Below, in pieces: positions 1 through 9,000 of a stretch of 64,000 nucleotides of DNA. A program made the translations under genes and the position numbers. Every line of letters starts with the position of its first letter. Within the stretch, counting starts at the first letter, position 1. The DNA comes from Hydractinia symbiolongicarpus (taxonomy: Eukaryota; Cnidaria; Hydrozoa; Anthoathecata; Hydractiniidae). Location of the stretch: assembly GCF_029227915.1 (NCBI RefSeq), contig NC_079884.1, positions 29,762,001 through 29,826,000 of the forward strand, in the 5' to 3' direction. The notes under the pieces are model-generated. The model did not search any database. It was given only the letters and a program-made list of their open reading frames with translations, and was not told where the DNA came from.

Positions 1-1300
1 AAATTATTTTTTAACCACTAAAGCCCATGAGACTTGTAGTTTTCAAAAATGTTTTTATTTTTGATGAGACGCTGATTAAAAGAAGTTTAATCGCCGGCAA
101 ACGAAAACCCGCCATTTCCCGTAAATCCCGGGCTTGGCCCGTATAGTCAAAAGTATACAAAGAAAGTACCCAGGGAGTAAACTAATTTCCCGAACGATTT
201 TTTATATTATTTTTTCACCACTAAAAGGCATAAGACTTGTAGTTTTCAAAAATGTTTTAATTTTTGATGGGACGCTGAATAAAAGAAGTTTAATCGCCGG
301 CAAACGAAAACCCGCGATTTCCCGTAAATCCCGGACTCGGCCCGTATAGTCAAAAGTATACAAAGAAAGTACCCAGGGAGTAAACTCATTTTCCGAACGA
401 TTTTTTAAATTATTTTTTCACCACTAAAACGCATGAGACTTGTAGTTTTTAAAAATGTTTTCATTTTTGATGAGACGCTTAATGAAAGAGGTTTAATCGC
501 CGGAAAACGAAAACCAGCGATTTCCCCTAAATCCCGGGTTTGGCCCGTGTAGTCGAATGTATACAAAGAAATTACCTAGGGAGTAAACTCATTTCCCAAA
601 AGATTTCTTAAATTTTTTTCACCACTAAAACGCATGAGACTTGTAGTTTTCAAAAATGTTTTCATTTTTGATGGGACGCTGAATAAAAGAAGTTTAATCG
701 CCGGCAAAGGAAAACCCGCGATTTCCCGTAAATCCCGGACTCGGCCCGTATAGTCAAAAGTATACAAAGAAAGTACCCAGGGAGTAAATTCATTTCCCGA
801 ACGATTTTTTAAATTATTTTTTCACCACTAAAACGCATGAGACTTGTAGTTTTCAAAAATGTTTTCATTTTTGATGGGACGCTGAATAAAAGAAGTTTAA
901 TCGCCGGCAAACGAAAACCCGCAATTTCCCGTAAATCCCGGACTCGGTCCGTATAGTCAAAAGTATACAAAGAAAGTACCCAGGGAGTAAACTCATTTCC
1001 CGAACGATTTTTTAAATTATCTTTTCACCACTAAAACGCATGAGACTTGTAGTTTTCAGAAATGTTTTCACTTTTGATGAGACGCTTAATGAAAGAGGTT
1101 TAATCGCTGGCAAACGAAAAACAGCGATTTCCCCTAAATCCCGGGCTTGGCCCGTGTAGTCGAATGTATACAAAGAAAGTACCCAGGGAGTAAACTCATT
1201 TCCCGAACGATTTTTTAAATTTTTTTTCACCACTAAAACGCATGAGACTTGTAGTTTTCAAAAATGTTTTCATTTTGGATGGGACGCTGAATAAAAGAAG
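1..1300 (+). repeat. Block repeated at 7,907-9,206 (offset 7,906 bp)
   Basis: The first six monomers match the block starting at 7,907 monomer for monomer. Phasing points 27, 433, 634, 837, 1,040 and 1,242 correspond to 7,933, 8,339, 8,540, 8,743, 8,946 and 9,148, all with the same 7,906-bp offset, and both include the same unusual monomer with AAAGGCATAAG and TTTTAATTTTTG. Similarity breaks inside the monomer near 1,300, after the shared GGATGGG variant. From there the left copy lacks one monomer that is present at 9,351. Confidence 0.85.
1142..1154. other. Small GC-rich inverted repeat CGGGC-TTG-GCCCG
   Basis: A perfect 5-bp inverted repeat with a 3-base spacer, present in monomers whose centre reads CCCGGGCTTGGCCCG (class L and the CTGATTAAAAG class). 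It is absent where the centre reads CCCGGACTCGGCCCG. It is short enough to be accidental, but it splits the monomers into two groups with and without a possible central hairpin. Confidence 0.5.
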
Positions 1301-2661
1301 TTTAATCGCCGGCAAACGAAAACCCGCGATTTCCCGTAAATCCCGGACTCGGCCCGTATAGTCAAAAGTATACAAAGAAAGTACCCAGGGAGTAAACTCA
1401 TTTCCCGAACGATTTTTTAAATTATCTTTTCACCACTAAAACGCATGAGACTTGTAGTTTTCAAAAACGTTTTCACTTTTGATGGGACGCTGAATAAAAG
1501 AAGTTTAATCGCCGGCAAACGAAAACCCGCGATTTCCCGTAAATCCCGGACTCGGCCGGTATAGTCAAAAGTATACAAAGAAAGTACCCAGGGAGTAAAC
1601 TCATTTCCCGAACGATTTTTTAAATTATCTTTTCACCACTAAAACGCATGAGACTTGTAGTTTTCAAAAATGTTTTCATTTTTGATGGGACGCTGAATAA
1701 AAGAAGTTTAATCGCCGGCAAACGAAAACCCGCGATTTCCCGTAAATCCCGGACTCGGACCGTATAGTGAAAAGTATACAAAGAAAGTACCCAGGGAGTA
1801 AATTCATTTCCCGAACGATTTTTTAAATTATTTTTTCACCACTAAAACGCATGAGACTTGTAGTTTTCAAAAATGTTTTCATTTTTGATGAGACGCTGAA
1901 TAAAAGAAGTTTAATCGCCGGCAAACGAAAACCCGCGATTTCCCGTAAATCCCGGACTCGGACCGTATAGTGAAAAGTATACAAAGAAAGTACCCAGGGA
2001 GTAAATTTATTTCCCGAACGATTTTGTAAATTATTTTCTCACCACTAAAACGCATGAGACTTGTAGTTTTCAAAAATGTTTTCATTTTTGATGAGACGCT
2101 GAATAAAAGAAGTTTAATAGCCGGCAAACGAAAACCTGCGATTTCCCGTAAATACAGGACTCGGCCTGTAAAGTCAAAAGTATACAAAAAAGTACCCAGG
2201 GAGTAAATTCATTTCCCGAACGATTTTTTAAATTACTATTTCACCACTAAAGCCCATGAGACTTGTAGTTTTTAAAAATGTTTTCATTTTTGATGAGACG
2301 CTGAATAAAAGGAGTTTAAATGCCGGCAAACGAAAACCTGCGATTTCCCGTAAATCCCGGGCTCGGCCTGTAAAGTCAAAAGTATACAAAAAAAGTACCC
2401 AGGGAGTAAACTCATTTCCCGAACGATTTTTTAAATTATTATTTAACCACTAAAGCCCATGAGACTTGTAGTTTTCAAAAATGTTTTCATTTTTGATGAG
2501 ACACTGATTAAAAGAGGTTTAATCGCCGGCAAACGAAAACCCGCCATTTCCCTTAAATCCCAGACTCGGCCCGTATAGTCAAAAGTATACAAAGAAAGTA
2601 CCCAGGGAGTAAACTCATTTCCCGAACGATTTTTTAAATTATCTTTTCACCACTAAAACGC

Positions 2662-2863
2662 ATGAGACTTGTAGTTTTCAGAAATGTTTTCACTTTTGAT
2701 GAGACGCTTAATGAAAGAGGTTTAATCGCTGGCAAACGAAAAACAGCGATTTCCCCTAAATCCCGGGCTTGGCCCGTGTAGTCGAATGTATACAAAGAAA
2801 GTACCCAGGGAGTAAACTCATTTCCCGAACGATTTTTTAAATTTTTTTTCACCACTAAAACGC
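2662..2863 (+). repeat. Monomer class L (CAGAAATG / CTTAATGAAAGAGG)
   Basis: A 202-bp monomer carrying linked variants: TTTTCAGAAATG, CACTTTTGATGAG, CTTAATGAAAGAGG, CGCTGGC, AAAAACAGCG, CCCGGGCTTGGCCCGTG and TCGAATGTATAC. Near-identical copies start at 1,040, 3,879 and 8,946, and a chimeric one at about 5,907. In the first 10 kb this monomer works as a landmark: the distances between successive copies are about 1,622, 1,217, 2,028 and 3,039 bp, i.e. 8, 6, 10 and 15 monomers. It also has a second small inverted repeat, CGGGC-TTG-GCCCG, that class G lacks. Confidence 0.9.
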
Positions 2864-3066
2864 ATGAGACTTGTAGTTTTCAAAAATGTTTTCATTTTTG
2901 ATGGGACGCTGAATAAAAGAAGTTTAATCGCCGGCAAACGAAAACCCGCGATTTCCCGTAAATCCCGGACTCGGCCCGTATAGTCAAAAGTATACAAAGA
3001 AAGTACCCAGGGAGTAAACTCATTTCCCGAACGATTTTTTAAATTATCTTTTCACCACTAAAACGC
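2864..3066 (+). repeat. Representative monomer, class G (GATGGGACG)
   Basis: A typical 203-bp monomer that I use as reference. In order it holds the phasing motif, an inverted repeat (2,880-2,901), GATGGGACGCTGAATAAAAG, the palindrome GCCGGC (2,930-2,935), the CpG-rich stretch CCCGCGATTTCCCG, CCCGGACTCGGCCCG, a GTATAC palindrome, GTACCCAGGGAG, ATTTCCCGAACG and a T-rich tail. Hand count gives 36 G, 43 C (39% GC) and 13 CpG. The octamer ATTTCCCG occurs twice inside the monomer, at 2,951 and 3,022. Class G monomers dominate the first 10 kb and recur later at HOR junctions. Length is not a multiple of three, so reading frames shift from one copy to the next. Confidence 0.95.
2880..2901. other. 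Dyad: 9-bp inverted repeat with TTTT loop (representative)
   Basis: TCAAAAATG is followed by TTTT and then CATTTTTGA, which is the exact reverse complement of the first arm. This perfect 9-bp stem with a 4-base loop appears in most monomers at the same place, about 17 bases after the phasing ATG. Some subclasses weaken it: AAACTTG in the left arm (monomer at 12,393), CATTTTTAA in the right arm (12,596), or changes in both arms (AAACG with CACTTTTGA, monomer at 3,473). I saw no convincing compensatory pairs. It could extrude as a short cruciform, or serve as a symmetric protein-binding site. The function is unknown. Confidence 0.8.
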
Positions 3067-3472
3067 ATGAGACTTGTAGTTTTCAAAAATGTTTTCATTT
3101 TGGATGGGACGCTGAATAAAAGAAGTTTAATCGCCGGCAAACGAAAACCCGCGATTTCCCGTAAATCCCGGACTCGGACCGTATAGTGAAAAGTAAACAA
3201 AGAAAGTACCCAGGGAGTAAATTCATTTCCCGAACGATTTTTTAAATTATTTTTTCACCACTAAAACGCATGAGACTTGTAGTTTTCAAAAATGTTTTCA
3301 TTTTTGATGGGACGCTGAATAAAAGAAGTTTAATCGCCGGCAAACGAAAACCCGCGATTTCCCGTAAATCCCGGACTCGGCCCGTATAGTCAAAAGTATA
3401 CAAAGAAAGTACCCAGGGAGTAAACTCATTTCCCGAACGATTTTTTAAATTATCTTTTCACCACTAAAACGC

Positions 3473-3675
3473 ATGAGACTTGTAGTTTTCAAAAACGTTT
3501 TCACTTTTGATGGGACGCTGAATAAAAGAAGTTTAATCGCCGGCAAACGAAAACCCGCGATTTCCCGTAAATCCCGGACTCGGCCGGTATAGTCAAAAGT
3601 ATACAAAGAAAGTACCCAGGGAGTAAACTCATTTCCCGAACGATTTTTTAAATTATCTTTTCACCACTAAAACGC
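3473..3675 (+). repeat. Monomer class with AAAAACG / CGGCCGGTATAG
   Basis: A subclass marked by TTTTCAAAAACGTTTTCAC in place of the usual dyad, and by CTCGGCCGG near the middle. Copies at about 1,445, 4,487, 9,554, 14,005 and 15,426 sit at an equivalent place in the HOR order, between a class G monomer and a class G variant. The linked pair of variants makes it a reliable landmark for aligning HOR units. Confidence 0.88.
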
Positions 3676-4892
3676 ATGAGACTTGTAGTTTTCAAAAATG
3701 TTTTCATTTTTGATGGGACGCTGAATAAAAGAAGTTTAATCGCCGGCAAACGAAAACCCGCGATTTCCCGTAAATCCCGGACTCGGACCGTATAGTGAAA
3801 AGTATACAAAGAAAGTACCCAGGGAGTAAATTCATTTCCCGAACGATTTTTTAAATTATCTTTTCACCACTAAAACGCATGAGACTTGTAGTTTTCAGAA
3901 ATGTTTTCACTTTTGATGAGACGCTTAATGAAAGAGGTTTAATCGCTGGCAAACGAAAAACAGCGATTTCCCCTAAATCCCGGGCTTGGCCCGTGTAGTC
4001 GAATGTATACAAAGAAAGTACCCAGGGAGTAAACTCATTTCCCGAACGATTTTTTAAATTTTTTTTCACCACTAAAACGCATGAGACTTGTAGTTTTCAA
4101 AAATGTTTTCATTTTGGATGGGACGCTGAATAAAAGAAGTTTAATCGCCGGCAAACGAAAACCCGCGATTTCCCGTAAATCCCGGACTCGGACCGTATAG
4201 TGAAAAGTAAACAAAGAAAGTACCCAGGGAGTAAATTCATTTCCCGAACGATTTTTTAAATTATTTTTTCACCACTAAAACGCATGAGACTTGTAGTTTT
4301 CAAAAATGTTTTCATTTTTGATGGGACGCTGAATAAAAGAAGTTTAATCGCCGGCAAACGAAAACCCGCGATTTCCCGTAAATCCCGGACTCGGCCCGTA
4401 TAGTCAAAAGTATACAAAGAAAGTACCCAGGGAGTAAACTCATTTCCCGAACGATTTTTTAAATTATCTTTTCACCACTAAAACGCATGAGACTTGTAGT
4501 TTTCAAAAACGTTTTCACTTTTGATGGGACGCTGAATAAAAGAAGTTTAATCGCCGGCAAACGAAAACCCGCGATTTCCCGTAAATCCCGGACTCGGCCG
4601 GTATAGTCAAAAGTATACAAAGAAAGTACCCAGGGAGTAAACTCATTTCCCGAACGATTTTTTAAATTATCTTTTCACCACTAAAACGCATGAGACTTGT
4701 AGTTTTCAAAAATGTTTTCATTTTTGATGGGACGCTGAATAAAAGAAGTTTAATCGCCGGCAAACGAAAACCCGCGATTTCCCGTAAATCCCGGACTCGG
4801 ACCGTATAGTGAAAAGTATACAAAGAAAGTACCCAGGGAGTAAATTCATTTCCCGAACGATTTTTTAAATTATTTTTTCACCACTAAAACGC

Positions 4893-5095
4893 ATGAGACT
4901 TGTAGTTTTCAAAAATGTTTTCATTTTTGATGAGACGCTGAATAAAAGAAGTTTAATAGCCGGCAAACGAAAACCTGCGATTTCCCGTAAATACCGGACT
5001 CGGCCTGTAAAGTCAAAAGTATACAAAAAAAGTACCCAGGGAGTAAATTCATTTCTCGAACGATTTTTTAAATTACTATTTCACCACTAAAGCCC
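4893..5095 (+). repeat. Monomer class with AATAGCCGGC / CGGCCTGTAAAG
   Basis: Marked by AGCCGGC instead of CGCCGGC, CCTGCG, AATACCGGAC and CCTGTAAAGTC. Members at about 2,053, 7,123, 10,569, 10,975, 11,381, 16,043, 16,449 and 16,855 recur next to one another or in alternation with class G variants. Several of the diagnostic changes are C-to-T or G-to-A at CpG sites of the reference monomer. Confidence 0.85.
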
Positions 5096-5703
5096 ATGAG
5101 ACTTGTAGTTTTTAAAAATGTTTTCATTTTTGATGAGACGCTGAATAAAAGGAGTTTAAATGCCGGCAAACGAAAACCTGCGATTTCCCGTAAATCCCGG
5201 ACTCGGCCTGTAAAGTCAAAATTATACAAAAAAAGTACCCAGGGAGTAAACTCATTTCCCGAACGATTTCTTAAATTATTATTTAACCACTAAAGCCCAT
5301 GAGACTTGTAGTTTTCAAAAATGTTTTCATTTTTGATGAGACACTGATTAAAAGAGGTTTAATCGCCGGCAAACGAAAACCCGCCATTTCCCTTAAATCC
5401 CGGACTCGGCCTGTAAAGTCAAAAGTATACAAAAAAAGTACGCAGGGAGTAAACTCATTTCCCGAAAGATTTTTTATATTATTTTTTCACCACTAAAACG
5501 AATGAGACTTGTAGTTTTCAAAAATGTTTTCATTTTTGATGGGACGCTGAATAAAAGAAGTTTAATCGCCGGCAAACGAAAACCGCGATTTCCCGTAAAT
5601 TCCGGACTCGGCCCGTATAGTCAAAAGTATACAAAGAAAGTACCCAGGGAGTAAATTCATTTCCCGAACGATTTTTTAAATTATTTTTTAACCACTAAAG
5701 CCC

Positions 5704-5906
5704 ATGAGACTTGTAGTTTTCAAAAATGTTTTTATTTTTGATGAGACGCTGATTAAAAGAAGTTTAATCGCCGGCAAACGAAAACCCGCCATTTCCCGTA
5801 AATCCCGGGCTTGGCCCGTATAGTCAAAAGTATACAAAGAAAGTACCCAGGGAGTAAACTAATTTCCCGAACGATTTTTTATATTATTTTTTCACCACTA
5901 AAAGGC
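5704..5906 (+). repeat. Monomer class with AAAGCCCATGAG / CTGATTAAAAG
   Basis: Marked by TTAACCACTAAAGCCCATGAG-like left flank, ACGCTGATTAAAAGAAG and CCCGCCATTTCCCG. Members occur at 27, 7,933, about 11,584, 17,057, 20,297, 21,311, 24,146 and repeatedly in copies A and B. In the second half of the array it usually precedes a class L-like CTTAATGAAAGAGG monomer. Confidence 0.85.
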
Positions 5907-6085
5907 ATAAGACTTGTAGTTTTCAGAAATGTTTTCACTTTTGATGAGACGCTTAATGAAAGAGGTTTAATCGCTGGCAAACGAAAAACAGCGATTTCCC
6001 CTAAATCCCGGGCTTGGCCGTGTAGTCGAATGTATACAAAGAAAGTACCCAGGGAGTAAACTCATTTCCCGAACGATTTTTTAAA
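5880..6085 (+). repeat. Chimeric monomer: AAAGGCATAAG left end joined to class L body
   Basis: This monomer starts like those at 230 and 8,136 (TATATTATTTTTTCACC, AAAAGGCATAAG) and after GTAGTTTTCA continues as class L (GAAATG, CACTTTTGATGAG, CTTAATGAAAGAGG, CGCTGGC). The switch falls between about 5,905 and 5,925, at the left edge of the dyad. It also carries a private one-base deletion near 6,020 (CTTGGCCGTG). This is the footprint expected of a crossover or conversion between two different monomers. Confidence 0.8.
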
Positions 6086-9000
6086 TTTTTTTTCACCACT
6101 AAAACGCATGAGACTTGTAGTTTTCAAAAATGTTTTCATTTTGGATGGGACGCTGAATAAAAGAAGTTTAATCGCCGGCAAACGAAAACCCGCGATTTCC
6201 CGTAAATCCCGGACTCGGACCGTATAGTGAAAAGTAAACAAAGAAAGTACCCAGGGAGTAAATTCATTTCCCGAACGATTTTTTAAATTATTTTTTCACC
6301 ACTAAAACGCATGAGACTTGTAGTTTTCAAAAATGTTTTCATTTTTGATGGGACGCTGAATAAAAGAAGTTTAATCGCCGGCAAACGAAAACCCGCGATT
6401 TCCCGTAAATCCCGGACTCGGCCCGTATAGTCAAAAGTATACAAAGAAAGTACCCAGGGAGTAAACTCATTTCCCGAACGATTTTTTAAATTATCTTTTC
6501 ACCACTAAAACGCATGAGACTTGTAGTTTTCAAAAACGTTTTCACTTTTGATGGGACGCTGAATAAAAGAAGTTTAATCGCCGGCAAACGAAAACCCGCG
6601 ATTTCCCGTAAATCCCGGACTCGGCCGGTATAGTCAAAAGTATACAAAGAAAGTACCCAGGGAGTAAACTCATTTCCCGAACGATTTTTTAAATTATCTT
6701 TTCACCACTAAAACGCATGAGACTTGTAGTTTTCAAAAATGTTTTCATTTTTGATGGGACGCTGAATAAAAGAAGTTTAATCGCCGGCAAACGAAAACCC
6801 GCGATTTCCCGTAAATCCCGGACTCGGACCGTATAGTGAAAAGTATACAAAGAAAGTACCCAGGGAGTAAATTCATTTCCCGAACGATTTTTTAAATTAT
6901 TTTTTCACCACTAAAACGCATGAGACTTGTAGTTTTCAAAAATGTTTTCATTTTTGATGAGACGCTGAATAAAAGAAGTTTAATCGCCGGCAAACGAAAA
7001 CCCGCGATTTCCCGTAAATCCCGGACTCGGACCGTATAGTGAAAAGTATACAAAGAAAGTACCCAGGGAGTAAATTCATTTCCCGAACGATTTTGTAAAT
7101 TATTTTCTCACCACTAAAACGCATGAGACTTGTAGTTTTCAAAAATGTTTTCATTTTTGATGAGACGCTGAATAAAAGAAGTTTAATAGCCGGCAAACGA
7201 AAACCTGCGATTTCCCGTAAATACCGGACTCGGCCTGTAAAGTCAAAAGTATACAAAAAAAGTACCCAGGGAGTAAATTCATTTCTCGAACGATTTTTTA
7301 AATTACTATTTCACCACTAAAGCCCATGAGACTTGTAGTTTTTAAAAATGTTTTCATTTTTGATGAGACGCTGAATAAAAGGAGTTTAAATGCCGGCAAA
7401 CGAAAACCTGCGATTTCCCGTAAATCCCGGACTCGGCCTGTAAAGTCAAAAGTATACAAAAAAAGTACCCAGGGAGTAAACTCATTTCCCGAACGATTTC
7501 TTAAATTATTATTTAACCACTAAAGCCCATGAGACTTGTAGTTTTCAAAAATGTTTTCATTTTTGATGAGACACTGATTAAAAGAGGTTTAATCGCCGGC
7601 AAACGAAAACCCGCCATTTCCCTTAAATCCCGGACTCGGCCTGTAAAGTCAAAAGTATACAAAAAAGTACGCAGGGAGTAAACTCATTTCCCGAAAGATT
7701 TTTTATATTATTTTTTCACCACTAAAACGAATGAGACTTGTAGTTTTCAAAAATATTTTCATTTTTGATGGGACGCTGAATAAAAGAAGTTTAATCGCCG
7801 GCAAACGAAAACCGCGATTTCCCGTAAATTCCGGACTCGGCCCGTATAGTCAAAAGTATACAAAGAAAGTACCCAGGGAGTAAATTCATTTCCCGAACGA
7901 TTTTTTAAATTATTTTTTAACCACTAAAGCCCATGAGACTTGTAGTTTTCAAAAATGTTTTTATTTTTGATGAGACGCTGATTAAAAGAAGTTTAATCGC
8001 CGGCAAACGAAAACCCGCCATTTCCCGTAAATCCCGGGCTTGGCCCGTATAGTCAAAAGTATACAAAGAAAGTACCCAGGGAGTAAACTAATTTCCCGAA
8101 CGATTTTTTATATTATTTTTTCACCACTAAAAGGCATAAGACTTGTAGTTTTCAAAAATGTTTTAATTTTTGATGGGACGCTGAATAAAAGAAGTTTAAT
8201 CGCCGGCAAACGAAAACCCGCGAATTCCTGTAAATCCCGGACTCGGCCTGTATAGTCAAAAGTATACAAAGAAAGTACCCAGGGAGTAAACTCATTTCCC
8301 GAACGATTTTTTAAATTATTTTTTCACCACTAAAACGCATGAGACTTGTAGTTTTTAAAAATGTTTTCATTTTTGATGAGACGCTTAATGAAAGAGGTTT
8401 AATCGCCGGAAAACGAAAACCAGCGATTTCCCCTAAATCCCGGGTTTGGCCCGTGTAGTCGAATGTATACAAAGAAATTACCCAGGGAGTAAACTCATTT
8501 CCCGAAAGATTTTTTAAATTTTTTTCACCACTAAAACGCATGAGACTTGTAGTTTTCAAAAATGTTTTCATTTTTGATGGGACGCTGAATAAAAGAAGTT
8601 TAATCGCCGGCAAAGGAAAACCCGCGATTTCCCGTAAATCCCGGACTCGGCCCGTATAGTCAAAAGTATACAAAGAAAGTACCCAGGGAGTAAATTCATT
8701 TCCTGAACGATTTTTTAAATTATTTTTTCACCACTAAAACGCATAAGACTTGTAGTTTTCAAAAATGTTTTCATTTTTGATGGGACGCTGAATAAAAGAA
8801 GTTTAATCGCCGGCAAACGAAAACCCGCGATTTCCCGTAAATCCCGGACTCGGCCCGTATAGTCAAAAGTATACAAAGAAAGTACCCAGGGAGTAAATTC
8901 ATTTCCCGAACGATTTTTTAATCTATCTTTTCACCACTAAAATGCATGAGACTTGTAGTTTTCAGAAATGTTTTCACTTTTGATGAGACGCTTAATGAAA

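Larger units (their letters stand above)
4893..5906 (+). repeat. Five-monomer block repeated at 7,123-8,135 (offset 2,230 bp)
   Basis: Phasing points 4,893, 5,096, 5,299, about 5,502 and 5,704 match 7,123, 7,326, 7,529, 7,731 and 7,933. They share rare variants including AAATGCCGGC, the CACTGATTAAAAGAGG monomer and CGCAGGGAG. The right copy has lost one A in an A-run near 7,670. The match ends inside the monomer at about 5,907, where the left copy switches to class L sequence. Confidence 0.85.

Noticed and set aside
1150-1165. CENP-B-box-like string CCCGTGTAGTCGAA (minus-strand sense) in class L monomers
   Set aside because: The reverse complement of the CENP-B box core is CCCG, two bases, T, four bases, CGAA. 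Here only three bases separate the T from CGAA. The spacing is wrong, and other classes lack CGAA altogether. Worth remembering only as a near miss.
2890-2925. Hammerhead ribozyme core suggested by TTGATGAG followed by GAATAAAAG
   Set aside because: Some satellites encode hammerheads, so I looked. The conserved CTGATGA is TTGATGA here, the GAAA box is absent at the right place, and no stem II or closing helices are visible on either strand.
4893-5090. Recurrent 60-71 codon plus-strand open frame beginning MRLVVFKNVFIFDE, seen many times across the window
   Set aside because: It recurs only because the monomer recurs. It starts at the phasing ATG, ends in the next copy's T-rich tail, is Lys/Arg-rich without a recognisable domain, and is broken by single-base indels and stop codons in many monomers with no sign of frame conservation.
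8311-8673. 120-codon minus-strand open frame, the longest in the window
   Set aside because: It spans two monomers only because the intervening copy is 201 bp long, a multiple of three, so the frame carries over. The protein is two near-copies of the same non-globular satellite translation. The same applies to the 102-codon frames at 1,879-2,187 and 6,948-7,256.
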